Positions 41,905 to 49,672 of a stretch of DNA of 53,423 nt are shown here, one piece after another. How positions within the stretch are numbered: the first letter of the stretch is position 1; each line of letters begins with the position of its first letter. A model generated the notes under the pieces. That model saw nothing but the letters and a program-made list of their open reading frames with translations. It made no database searches and was not told the origin of the DNA. The position numbers were made by a program, and so were the translations under genes. The stretch is taken from positions 1 to 53,423 of the forward strand of contig CAZNAD010000017.1 of NCBI GenBank assembly GCA_964571195.1, read 5' to 3'. The DNA comes from PALSA-1006 sp964571195. Lineage in GTDB: Bacteria > Pseudomonadota > Gammaproteobacteria > Burkholderiales > Gallionellaceae.

Positions 41905-42471
41905 ATGAAGAGATTAATAGTGATGTTTTTGTTGTGTGTGTCGATGCAGGCGGGAGCGGCGACGCTGGAGGGAATAACGCTGGAAGATGAGGTGCAGGTC
42001 GGCAATACCAAGCTGGTGCTGAACGGTGCGGGCGTGCGCAGCATCGTGTTCTTCAAGATGTATGCGGTGGGCCTGTATCTGGCGGAGAAGAAATCGCAAA
42101 CGACCGCTGCGGTGTTCGCCGATGCCCGGCCAAAACGCATCGCACTGCATGTGCTGGTGGGCGAGGGTGATCTGGAGCGTTTTCTGAGTGGCTTCCGCAA
42201 AGGCATGGAAAAGAATCACAGTGCCGCAGAATTGGCTGCATTGCGGGAACGCATGACGGCATTCGACAAGCTGTTCGATAACTACAAGACCGTGAAACGC
42301 GCCGATGTGATCGCTTTTGACTGGATACCGGCGGAAGGCACGCGCGTGTTGCTGAACGGTGTTGAATTGGGGCGTATCGCGGGCGAAGATTTTTATCGCG
42401 CGTTGCTGATGATCTGGTTGGGTGACAAGCCGGTGTCGGATGATCTGAAGGCGGCATTGCTGGGTAGCTGA
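41905..42471 (+). CDS. Chalcone isomerase-like periplasmic protein, copy 1
   Basis: The 188-residue product has a signal peptide (MKRLIVMFLLCVSMQAGAA), then the chalcone-isomerase-like fold typical of bacterial PF16036 proteins: LEGITLEDEVQVGNTKLVLNG, then VRSIVFFKMYAVGLYLAEK, and near the C-terminus LLNGVELGRIAGEDFYRALLMIWLGDKPV. Its cellular role is unknown; related bacterial proteins show no isomerase residues, and fatty-acid binding has been suggested for the eukaryotic relatives. The ATG at 41905 with GAGGG upstream gives a proper signal peptide. It lies 55 bp after the thiolase and 19 bp before a paralog. Confidence 0.85.
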   Translation: MKRLIVMFLLCVSMQAGAATLEGITLEDEVQVGNTKLVLNGAGVRSIVFFKMYAVGLYLAEKKSQTTAAVFADARPKRIALHVLVGEGDLERFLSGFRKGMEKNHSAAELAALRERMTAFDKLFDNYKTVKRADVIAFDWIPAEGTRVLLNGVELGRIAGEDFYRALLMIWLGDKPVSDDLKAALLGS

Positions 42472-42490
42472 TGACTGACTTCGGAGAGAG

Positions 42491-43078
42491 ATGATGAAAC
42501 GTATTGTGCTGTCGGTGTTGTTGCTGTCGTTGAGCCAAATGGTCGGTGCTATCGAACTGGCCGGGGTCAAAGTGGCGGAGAAGGTGCAGGTGGGCGGACA
42601 GCCGCTGCTGCTCAACGGCGCGGGGACGCGGCTCATGGTGGGCATGTTCCATGTTTACGCTATCGCCTTATATCTGCCGGAGCCAAAACATACCGTCGCG
42701 GAAGTGCTGGACGAACAGTCGCGCAAACGTGTCACTCTGGATTTTATGTTCGGCGTGACCAGTGTGCAGTTGCTGGAGGCGACCTATAAGCTGATGACCG
42801 AGAATCTCAGCGCGGACGAGATGAAACTCGCGGAAGGGGGATGGAAGCAGTTCGCCGCCATCTTCGACAAGGTTCCTGACATCAACAAGGGAGACCATTT
42901 GGTGCTGGATCACCAGCCCGGTACCGGAGTGAGTGTGAGCCTGAACGGTAAAGAGATCGGTCGCGTCGCCGATGCCCGCTTCATCCGTGGTTTCCTGATG
43001 GCGTGGCTGGGCGATAGACCGGCGCAGGCCGATTTGAAAGACAAGTTGCTGGGGATCGCGGCGGCCAATGGCAAATGA
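42491..43078 (+). CDS. Chalcone isomerase-like periplasmic protein, copy 2
   Basis: This paralog of the preceding gene has 195 residues with a signal peptide ending near SLSQMVGAIE. The shared pattern is LAGVKVAEKVQVGGQPLLLNGAG, YAIALYLPE and SLNGKEIGRVADARFIRGFLMAWLGDRPAQADLKDKLLG. The two copies are clearly diverged and appear to be an old tandem duplication. Adjacent ATGs at 42491 and 42494 are both possible. It overlaps the next gene by 11 bp. Function is unknown; a link with lipid metabolism is suggested only by its neighbours. Confidence 0.85.
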   Translation: MMKRIVLSVLLLSLSQMVGAIELAGVKVAEKVQVGGQPLLLNGAGTRLMVGMFHVYAIALYLPEPKHTVAEVLDEQSRKRVTLDFMFGVTSVQLLEATYKLMTENLSADEMKLAEGGWKQFAAIFDKVPDINKGDHLVLDHQPGTGVSVSLNGKEIGRVADARFIRGFLMAWLGDRPAQADLKDKLLGIAAANGK

Positions 43079-44255
43079 GGTTGCACCAGTGTTGATCGAC
43101 AGCGCTGCGTTGGCGCAAGCTGTCCGTCGGCAGAGCGATGAATTTCAGGCGGCGCTGGGTGAGCGGCATGCTCATCTGTTCGCGGCGGTACCGCTCCCAA
43201 TCCCCGCGCAACAGATGGCCGCTATGCAGGCCGTTGTTACCGCCGTCGAACGAGTGGTGCAGTCACCGGCTTGGCCGGAACGGCATGATGAGACGCGCTG
43301 CCAAGGGGTGTTCTTCGGTTACGACTTCCATCTGAACGACAGCGGTGCACATCTCATCGAGATCAACACCAATGCCGGCGGTGGCTTCCTGAATGCGCTG
43401 CTGCTGGAGAGTCAGCGACAGACTGCGTTGCCCGGCAAGGCGCTGGCCGCCGATGGGCTTGAGCAGGTGTTCATGGCGATGTTCCGCGCAGAATGGCGAC
43501 TGGAGCGGGGAGACCTAGCGCTGAAGACAGTCGCAATCATTGATGAGCAGCCTGCACAACAATATCTCTATCCCGAATTCCTGCTGGCACAGCAGATGTT
43601 CGCACGTGCCGGCATACACGCGGTCATCGCCGATCCTGCTGAGCTGTCGGTCACTGCCGATGGACTTTATCTGGGCAGCGAGAAGATCGATCTGATCTAC
43701 AACCGCCTGACCGATTTCGCGCTGGAACATCACCCGGAGCTGCTGCGCGCCTACCACGACAGGCAGGTGGTGCTGACGCCGCATCCGCAGGCTTATACGC
43801 GTTATGCCGACAAGCGCAATCTGGCGCGGTTATCGGATGCGCCAGCATTGCGCGCACTCGGTGCGGATGAAGCAACGATCGCGGTGCTGCAAACTGGTGT
43901 GCCGCAAACGCGGCTGGTCGATGCACATGATGCGGAGCGTTGGTGGGATGAGCGCAAACAATGGTTCTTCAAGCCGGTCTCGGGTTATGGTGCAAAAGGT
44001 GCCTACCGTGGCGATAAGCTGACCCGGCGTGTGTTCGAGGAGATCGTGTCCGGTGGTTATGTCGCGCAGCGGCTGGCGCTGCCGGGAGAGTGTGTGGCGC
44101 GAGCGGATGATGCCGTGGTGATGCTGAAATACGATGTGCGCTGTTATGTCTATGATGGTGCGATACAACTGGTGGCGGCGCGTCTCTATCAGGGGCAGAC
44201 CACCAATTTCAGAACGCCGGGCGGGGGCTTTGCGCTGGTGCGCGAGTCGGTGTGA
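43068..44255 (+). CDS. ATP-grasp-like protein of unknown function
   Basis: The 395-residue protein is soluble. The C-terminal half shows ATP-grasp features: the lysine and glycine-rich loop WFFKPVSGYGAKGAYRG, the adenine-contact strand GYVAQRLALPGE, then MLKYDVRCYVYDG and the metal-ligand end TNFRTPGGGFALV. The N-terminal half carries a conserved block, QGVFFGYDFHLNDSGAHLIEINTNAGGG, which looks like a pre-ATP-grasp or partner site. IDLIYNRLTDFALE lies between. ATP-grasp enzymes join a carboxylate to an amine or thiol; the substrates here are unknown. It overlaps the chalcone-isomerase-like gene by 11 bp, so the three genes are probably one unit. The diguanylate cyclase on the other strand converges, with 4 bp between stops. 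Confidence 0.75.
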   Translation: MANEVAPVLIDSAALAQAVRRQSDEFQAALGERHAHLFAAVPLPIPAQQMAAMQAVVTAVERVVQSPAWPERHDETRCQGVFFGYDFHLNDSGAHLIEINTNAGGGFLNALLLESQRQTALPGKALAADGLEQVFMAMFRAEWRLERGDLALKTVAIIDEQPAQQYLYPEFLLAQQMFARAGIHAVIADPAELSVTADGLYLGSEKIDLIYNRLTDFALEHHPELLRAYHDRQVVLTPHPQAYTRYADKRNLARLSDAPALRALGADEATIAVLQTGVPQTRLVDAHDAERWWDERKQWFFKPVSGYGAKGAYRGDKLTRRVFEEIVSGGYVAQRLALPGECVARADDAVVMLKYDVRCYVYDGAIQLVAARLYQGQTTNFRTPGGGFALVRESV

Positions 44256-44259
44256 TCTT

Positions 44260-46761
44260 CTATTGTCCGGCGACTTTCATGTTGTGGTGGTAAACCATCA
44301 CGGTGTTCCGCCCATTCTGCTTGGCGTAATACATTGCCAAGTCGGCATGTTTCGCCAATTCAATCTCGTCTTCGCCGTGTCGCGGGTAAATCGCGATGCC
44401 GATACTGGTACTGATCTCCAGCGCATGTCCCCCCAATTCGAATGGTTTTTCGATGGCTTGTCTGATCTTTTCGGCGACGAGTAATGCATCCTGTTCACCT
44501 GTGACATTGGGGAGCAGTACGACAAACTCGTCGCCGCCGATGCGGGCGATGGAGTCCGACCCCCGCATGCATTCCTGCATCCGTTTTGCCGCGCTTTGCA
44601 ATAACAGGTCGCCGACCGCGTGTCCCAGTGAATCGTTGATGGGTTTGAATTTATCGAAGTCCAGGAACAATAGCGCCAGTTTGTTCTGACCGCGTTTCGC
44701 GATGGCGAGCGCCCGTTGCAGGCGGTCGCTAAACAGGGCGCGATTGGGCAGGTCGGTTAATGCGTCGTATTGGGCCATATGGCGGATGCGTTCTTCGGTG
44801 TTCTTGCGCTCGGTGATGTCGGTGATGAAGCCGTGCCACAGTATGCTGCCGTCTTCCAATCTTTCCGGTTGTGCGTCACCCAGTCGCCAGCGCATGCCCT
44901 GGCTGGGCAGGATCAGCCGGTATTCGATGTGCCAGCGCGTGAGATTGCGGGCGGATTCTTCTACTGAGGCGGCGAGTCTGGCTGCATCTTCCGGGTGACG
45001 GAAGCCGAAGAATGGTGTGGCATCTTCGCGCAAGTCTTCGGGGGTGAGGCCGTACATTCTGCGTACCGCTTCACTGATGAAGGGAAAGCAGCTGCGGCCA
45101 TCGGGATACAGCCGGAACTGGAAGATGATGCCGGGGACCTCAGCGGAGATTTTGGAGAGCAGATAATTATTTTGCAGCAGAGACTGTTCCGCCTGGTTTT
45201 TTTCGATGGCGATTTTGGCCAGATGGGCGGCGCGTTCGATCAGCTCGATGTCGTTCGATGTGGGATAACGCGCTTGCTTATGGTAGATCGCGAAGGTGCC
45301 CAGCACTTTGCCAGTCGATGAGATGATGGGCTCAGACCAGCAGGAACCCAATCCCGCGCTGGTGGCCAATTCTTTGTAAGGTTCCCAGCTGGGATGGGTG
45401 AGGATGTTCTCCACGATGGTGCGTTTGCCGAAGTAGGCGGATGCGCCGCAGGAGCCGACATTCGGGCCGATGGCGAGTCCGTTAATCGCGGTCGAGTAGA
45501 AATCAGGCAGGCTGGGGGCGGCAGCTACGTTCAAATGTTTGCCATCCTTGTCCATGATCAGGATGGAGCAGCGGGTATGTGTGTCTTCGATCTCCACGCT
45601 TTTGACCACAGCATTCAGTATCTCTGGCAAGGGAGCGCCGTTGGCCAGCAGTTCTAGGACGAGGGTGCGGGCCTGTTCGCGCAGACGTGCGGTTTCCAGT
45701 TGTTTGAGGTTGGAGTGTATTTTGCGATAGATGAAATAGATCAATATCGCTCCAGCACCGATCAGGACGAGCAACAGCAGGAAAATTTCCACGCTGTGAT
45801 GGAGCAGGGAGCCGTCATTGGGCGGAGTGTACAGAAACCCATCCAGTCGAATGTCGTGCGGCAGCAGGCCTGCGTCCGCGTAGGCCTCGGCGATATGTTG
45901 CCAGCGGCTCGGATTGGAGTAGCCGATGTCGATCAGGTCCGGCTGCAATAGCGGGATCATCTGTTCGGCTTCAAATTCGAGGAAGTCGTGCGACTTCTGC
46001 TTCGCGTATTTGCTCGCGATCAGATTGATGATTTCATCGCGGTGGTCGCGGGCGTAACGCCAGCCGCGCAGGCTCGCTTCGGTGAAAGCCTGTACACGTT
46101 CAGGATGCGCCTGTAGTTCCTGTTCGGAAGTGAATAGGTTGTCGCCGTAGAAATCTATCCCGGCCGCGAGCGGCGAGAAAGTCTGATAGGCGAAATCGGC
46201 TCGCTGGAAGAAATACGGCTTGGTGGAAACATAACCGGAGATGGCATCGACTTTGCCGTCGATAAGATCCTGCGGGTTCTGGCTGTGTTTGATCAGGGTG
46301 AACGAATCTTTCTGGAGGCCGGATCGTTTGAGCAGGAGCATCAGTTCGCCGGACTGGTCATCCAGCATGATGCGTTTCCCGGCGAGATCGCTCAGCTTGT
46401 TGATGCCTTTATCTTTGGCGGCAAAGATTACATAGGGAGAACGCTGGAAGATGACGGCGAGTGTCACCACGGGTTTGCCGGTCGCGCGGGCAAGGATCAG
46501 GTTGCTACTGCCGACGCCGAATTCGGTATTGCCACTGACAATTTCAGCGACGGTATCCGTGTCGGGGTTCGCTTCTTTCAGCTGGACATCAAGACCGGCT
46601 TCGCGGTAATAGCCTTTTTCGAGAGCGGCGTAATAACCGGCGAATTGGAACTGGTGCGTCCACTTGAGTTGCAACGTGACGTGCTCAAGGGCGGAGGCGG
46701 GAGTAGCGAAGCAAAAACCAGCGAAGAGAAGGAAGCTTGTTAAGCGTGTCACAGGATACAT
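44260..46761 (-). CDS. Diguanylate cyclase with NMT1/THI5-like periplasmic binding domain, GAF and PAS
   Basis: The protein links an extracytoplasmic ligand to c-di-GMP synthesis. Of about 833 residues, the first 24 are a signal peptide (MYPVTRLTSFLLFAGFCFATPASA). Next comes a solute-binding domain of the NMT1/THI5 type (LQLKWTHQFQFAGYYAALEKGYYREAGLDV), which in transporters binds pyrimidine, sulfonate or nitrate-like ligands. A membrane helix lies near 325-345 (FLLLLVLIGAGAILIYFIY). GAF (GPNVGSCGASAYFGKRTIVENI), PAS (MRWRLGDAQPER...FITDITERK) and GGDEF domains follow. The active site GGDEF is at 742-746 with the I-site RGSD upstream. The ATG at 46761 is preferred over GTG 46800 because it gives a clean signal peptide. 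Confidence 0.9.
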   Translation of the reverse strand: MYPVTRLTSFLLFAGFCFATPASALEHVTLQLKWTHQFQFAGYYAALEKGYYREAGLDVQLKEANPDTDTVAEIVSGNTEFGVGSSNLILARATGKPVVTLAVIFQRSPYVIFAAKDKGINKLSDLAGKRIMLDDQSGELMLLLKRSGLQKDSFTLIKHSQNPQDLIDGKVDAISGYVSTKPYFFQRADFAYQTFSPLAAGIDFYGDNLFTSEQELQAHPERVQAFTEASLRGWRYARDHRDEIINLIASKYAKQKSHDFLEFEAEQMIPLLQPDLIDIGYSNPSRWQHIAEAYADAGLLPHDIRLDGFLYTPPNDGSLLHHSVEIFLLLLVLIGAGAILIYFIYRKIHSNLKQLETARLREQARTLVLELLANGAPLPEILNAVVKSVEIEDTHTRCSILIMDKDGKHLNVAAAPSLPDFYSTAINGLAIGPNVGSCGASAYFGKRTIVENILTHPSWEPYKELATSAGLGSCWSEPIISSTGKVLGTFAIYHKQARYPTSNDIELIERAAHLAKIAIEKNQAEQSLLQNNYLLSKISAEVPGIIFQFRLYPDGRSCFPFISEAVRRMYGLTPEDLREDATPFFGFRHPEDAARLAASVEESARNLTRWHIEYRLILPSQGMRWRLGDAQPERLEDGSILWHGFITDITERKNTEERIRHMAQYDALTDLPNRALFSDRLQRALAIAKRGQNKLALLFLDFDKFKPINDSLGHAVGDLLLQSAAKRMQECMRGSDSIARIGGDEFVVLLPNVTGEQDALLVAEKIRQAIEKPFELGGHALEISTSIGIAIYPRHGEDEIELAKHADLAMYYAKQNGRNTVMVYHHNMKVAGQ

Positions 46762-46830
46762 TACTATCGCCGGATTGCCATGATGTGTCAGATTCTGCAC
46801 CGTATCGGTGCGGGGAACAATAGACAGGAT

Positions 46831-46860
46831 GGCCTAGATAATTACGGGAATATCTAGGCC
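46831..46860. repeat. Inverted repeat downstream of mdh
   Basis: Ten-base arms GGCCTAGATA and TATCTAGGCC surround a 10-nt loop, 13 bp past the mdh stop. No T-run follows on either strand, so it may be a processing or stabilising hairpin rather than a rho-independent terminator. Confidence 0.6.
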
Positions 46861-46872
46861 GTACATGCGGTT

Positions 46873-47865
46873 TCAGTTGAGCAGGTGTTTCACCAGCTCA
46901 CGTTCCGCAAGCAGCTCCTGATAGCTGTCCATCATGTGTTTGCGTCCCAGTTCGCTGATGGGCAGATCTTTCACGATATGGTAGTGGCCGTTGCGGCAGG
47001 TGACCGGAAAGCCGTACAACACGCCTTCGGGGATGCCGTAGCTGCCGTCCGAGGGCACGCTCATGGTGACCCAGTCGTTGTGGTGAGAATGCAGCAGCCA
47101 GTCGTGCACGTGGGCGATGGCGGAATTCGCCGCACTGGCCGCGCTGGACAATCCGCGTGCTTCGATCACGGCTGCACCGCGTTTTTGCACGGTGGGAATG
47201 AACACGCTTTCGGCCCAGTCTTCCCAGCCATTCTGTTGCAGGATGTCGGCCACCTTGCGCCCGCGCACTTCAGCGTGGGAGAGGTCGGGATATTGCGTGC
47301 CGGAATGGTTGCCCCAGATGACCATCTTCTTGATGTCCTGAATGGGCTGGAACAGCTTCAGGGCGACCTGGGTGATGGCGCGGTTGTGGTCCAGCCGCAT
47401 CATGGCGCTGAAGTTGCGCGGATCGAGATCGGGTGCATTCTTCATGGCGATCAGCGCATTGGTGTTGGCGGGATTGCCCACTACCAGCACCTTGACGTGG
47501 CGGGCTGCAACCTCGTTGAGAATACGTCCCTGTTCGGAGAAGATGGCACCGTTGGCTTCGAGCAAGTCTTTGCGCTCCATGCCCTTGCTGCGCGGGCGCG
47601 CACCGACCATGAGCACGACTTCGGCATCGCGGAAGGCGACGCGCGGATCGTCGGAGATGATGACTTGTTGCAGCATGGGGAAGGCGCAGTCTTCCAGTTC
47701 CATCGCCACGCCGCGCAAGGCCTGTTGCGCCTGGGGAATATCCAGCAGTTGCAGGATGATGGGTTGTTCACGTCCCAGCATGTCGCCGTTGGCGATGCGG
47801 AACAACAGGCTGTAACCAATCTGCCCGGCAGCGCCGGTGATCGCGACACGGATAGGGGCTTTCAT
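46873..47865 (-). CDS. mdh: Malate dehydrogenase
   Basis: Mdh interconverts malate and oxaloacetate in the TCA cycle. The 330-residue protein belongs to the type 2 cytosolic-like group: VAITGAAGQIGYSLLFRIANGDMLG, GARPRSKGMERKDLLEANG, VVGNPANTNALIAMKNAP and the catalytic MRLDHNRA and IWGNHSGTQYPD. The substrate loop arginines are in GARPRSKGMER. It is transcribed away from the tRNA-Thr promoter. A diguanylate cyclase gene lies downstream on the same strand, 111 bp away, with a hairpin between. A large opposite-strand frame over the same bases is a shadow. Confidence 0.96.
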   Translation of the reverse strand: MKAPIRVAITGAAGQIGYSLLFRIANGDMLGREQPIILQLLDIPQAQQALRGVAMELEDCAFPMLQQVIISDDPRVAFRDAEVVLMVGARPRSKGMERKDLLEANGAIFSEQGRILNEVAARHVKVLVVGNPANTNALIAMKNAPDLDPRNFSAMMRLDHNRAITQVALKLFQPIQDIKKMVIWGNHSGTQYPDLSHAEVRGRKVADILQQNGWEDWAESVFIPTVQKRGAAVIEARGLSSAASAANSAIAHVHDWLLHSHHNDWVTMSVPSDGSYGIPEGVLYGFPVTCRNGHYHIVKDLPISELGRKHMMDSYQELLAERELVKHLLN

Positions 47866-47953
47866 GCGGTTCTCCTGTGAGTGGAAGTGGGGTCATTCTG
47901 CCAGCGTTCCAGACATAGGCAAAGTGAAATACCCGCTAGAGCTACATGCTGAT

Positions 47954-47989
47954 TTGAGAAATCGCGCCGCCTATGTATAATGGCGGCGC
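47954..47989 (+). promoter_or_regulatory. Promoter for tRNA-Thr with GC-rich discriminator
   Basis: TTGAGA (47954-47959) and TATAAT (47976-47981) are separated by 16 bp. The bases after the -10 are GGCGGCGC, a GC-rich discriminator typical of stringently controlled stable-RNA promoters. GCGCCGCC (47964-47971) and GGCGGCGC (47982-47989) also form an inverted repeat around the -10. Transcription should start about 70 nt before the tRNA. Confidence 0.75.
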
Positions 47990-48059
47990 TTTTCTAGGAG
48001 TACATCAGTTGTCGGTCGCGAAGTTCTGCTTCTTTATCGTACCTCCAGTGTTCTTCTTC

Positions 48060-48135
48060 GCCGCTTTAGCTCAGTTGGTAGAGCAACCGCCTTGTAAGCG
48101 GTAGGTCATCAGTTCGAATCCGATAAGCGGCACCA
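48060..48135 (+). tRNA. thrT: tRNA-Thr (anticodon TGT)
   Basis: The 76-nt cloverleaf has acceptor strands GCCGCTT/AAGCGGC, D-arm GCTC-AGTTGGTA-GAGC, anticodon stem ACCGC/GCGGT with TGT at 48093-48095 and T-loop TTCGAAT. CCA is encoded at 48133-48135. The T-stem ATCAG/CCGAT contains one A-C mismatch at the 52-62 pair. It stands alone between its promoter and a terminator. The symbol is only conventional. Confidence 0.95.
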
Positions 48136-48144
48136 ATATATAAA

Positions 48145-48170
48145 GCCCCGTAGCGATACGGGGCTTTTTT
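48145..48170 (+). terminator. Rho-independent terminator after tRNA-Thr
   Basis: GCCCCGTA and TACGGGGC (48145-48164, loop GCGA) form an eight-pair stem followed by six T residues, nine bases after the tRNA CCA end. Confidence 0.92.
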
Positions 48171-48349
48171 CTCAGGGCAGTTTTTGAGTTCGTTCTTTTG
48201 CGCCAGTGACGGTGCATCGGTTATTTAACTGTGCGCAGCCCCTCTGATTCCCCTCCCAAAAAACTGTTATCCTAGTGCGTGTGCTTTTCTGGCTTGGTAA
48301 GTGAGCGGGAAGTGTCACCATGACAATTACAGATCGTTCGGGAGGCGTG

Positions 48350-48775
48350 ATGAAGCTCTTATGGCGCGAAGAATTAAGTGTCGGGAACAATGTGATCGAT
48401 ACCGACCACAAGTATCTTATCGAGATCATCAACATGGTCCAGCAGAGCCTGGAAGCGAAGGACAGGGCAGAGTTGAGTCGATTACTCGACGACCTTTCCA
48501 ATTATTCTCTGGTGCATTTTGACCGGGAAGAAAAGATCGCCAATGCAGCCGGTTATGCACAGGTGCAACAACTCGGTTTGTCCCACAAGTCGCTGATCAA
48601 ACAACTTGACCAAGTGAGAGCCGAGATCGAAGAGATGGGGCAGGGATGGTCGCCGGAAGTGGCCCGACATTTCACCAATTTTCTGCGTGACTGGTTGATC
48701 AATCATGTCATCAATGAAGACTGCCTGATGAAGCCGCTGCTGGAAAAATTCTCCCCTGATTTTGATGCGAGATAA
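48350..48775 (+). CDS. Bacteriohemerythrin
   Basis: Hemerythrin-like proteins bind O2 reversibly at a non-haem di-iron centre. The 141-residue protein keeps the ligand pattern: VIDTDHKYLIEIIN (His), HFDREEKIA (His and Glu), SHKSLI (His) and INHVINEDCLMK (His and Asp). It is a single-domain cytoplasmic protein with no attached signalling domain. Two starts are possible: ATG 48320, or 48350 with GGGAGG close upstream; the latter gives the usual MKLLWREELSVGNNVIDTDH N-terminus. It could store or deliver O2 for microaerobic respiration, which is inference. It ends at a long palindromic terminator shared with the convergent gene. Confidence 0.92.
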   Translation: MKLLWREELSVGNNVIDTDHKYLIEIINMVQQSLEAKDRAELSRLLDDLSNYSLVHFDREEKIANAAGYAQVQQLGLSHKSLIKQLDQVRAEIEEMGQGWSPEVARHFTNFLRDWLINHVINEDCLMKPLLEKFSPDFDAR

Positions 48776-48812
48776 CGCTGTCTCAATATAGCGTCCGGTA
48801 CGATTTTTTAGT

Positions 48813-48858
48813 CATCAAACAGAAAGGCTCGCACTAGTGCGAGCCTTTCTGTTTGATG
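48813..48858. terminator. Perfect 46-bp palindrome, bidirectional terminator
   Basis: The 46 bases are a perfect palindrome with two 23-base halves and no spacer, centred on ACT/AGT. TTTTTT lies about five bases before it on the + strand, and TTTCTGTTT runs within its arm. It sits between the convergent hemerythrin and hypothetical genes and probably ends both transcripts. Confidence 0.8.
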
Positions 48859-48883
48859 GGCAGGATGTTTCGACTCTTGGTTT

Positions 48884-49318
48884 TTACAGTTCTTCCAAGC
48901 TCAGGATGTTCGGAGTCTTGGCGGAGGCGGTGGTCGCATGTGCAGCACTTGTCTTGCATTTGCAAGTGCAGCAGTGCTCATCATTCTTTTTCATCGCGGA
49001 AGTGTGTTCTTCGATCCACAGTTTGTAGTCTGCCCAGTGTTTTTGCCGGAACGGTTTGGAGTGCTGGAAAAGGTATTCAAGAATATGAAATCGATAACAT
49101 GCAGTATGTTTCTTCGTATCCCGGATATATTCCTCCCAGATGAATTCATCCGGCATGATTCCTTGTTTGCGTAGTTCGTTGTTGTAGCCGAACGCCTGAT
49201 AGAACTCTTCCAGATCGTCGATCCAATATCTCTCGATATTGTTAATCTCAATGAAGCCGAAGTGGCGGTTTGCCGGGTCGCGCATCTTGTAATTGATTTT
49301 AGGTAGAGAGCTGCCCAT
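48884..49318 (-). CDS. Hypothetical protein with Cys-rich C-terminus
   Basis: I do not recognise this 144-residue protein. AAGGAG seven bases before the ATG at 49318 supports the start (MGSSLPKINYKMRDP). The body, about 10-100, is rich in aromatic and charged residues (HFGFIEINNIERYWIDDLEEFYQAFGYNNEL, then PDEFIWEEYIRDTKKHTACYRFHILEYLF). The tail has HCCTCKCKTSAAHA, with four cysteines and flanking histidines, a possible metal site. There is no signal peptide or membrane segment. It converges on hemerythrin; whether the two are functionally related is unknown. Confidence 0.7.
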   Translation of the reverse strand: MGSSLPKINYKMRDPANRHFGFIEINNIERYWIDDLEEFYQAFGYNNELRKQGIMPDEFIWEEYIRDTKKHTACYRFHILEYLFQHSKPFRQKHWADYKLWIEEHTSAMKKNDEHCCTCKCKTSAAHATTASAKTPNILSLEEL

Positions 49319-49672
49319 ATTTGTCTCCTTGAGTCGGTGCTGGGAGGTTGCCAAGCCGGGGGATGGAACATACGCCTGGATGGCGCAGAATGAAATACGC
49401 CAGAAGGCCTATATATTATGGTGGGCTGAGCCGGGAATTTTGAGCAGGTCGATATTAAACATATGGTTAGGCAGGAGCCTTCTGACCAGCCCTCATGAGA
49501 GCCTATGAGCAAATAACATCTGAGTGTCCCCGTTTCAAGAGTCGGATGAACGGGCGGAGGTTTTTGCTTGCTGTTATTGGTGGTGAGTTTTGTGGCACAA
49601 GTTGATTTGCTCAATCGGTATGCGCTCTGTGCTAGAATGCGCGCCCTTTGAATCTTATGTAGGTAGCAGATC
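49319..49672. other. Intergenic region upstream of typA
   Basis: I find no supportable gene in these 354 bp. It is the leader of the divergent hypothetical gene and of typA. TAGAAT at 49633-49638, preceded by TGTGC, looks like an extended -10 for typA; the -35 is poor. Short frames here lack ribosome-binding sites. Confidence 0.5.

Noticed and set aside
46831..46860. Hairpin after mdh as a rho-independent terminator
   Set aside because: The stem is perfect but no T-run follows on either strand, so it is listed only as an inverted repeat.
46885..47880. 331-residue plus-strand frame over mdh
   Set aside because: It is antisense to malate dehydrogenase, whose motifs are complete.
48820..48870. 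48837-49028 plus-strand 63-residue frame
   Set aside because: It begins inside the palindromic terminator and lies opposite the Cys-rich hypothetical gene, which has a clear ribosome-binding site.
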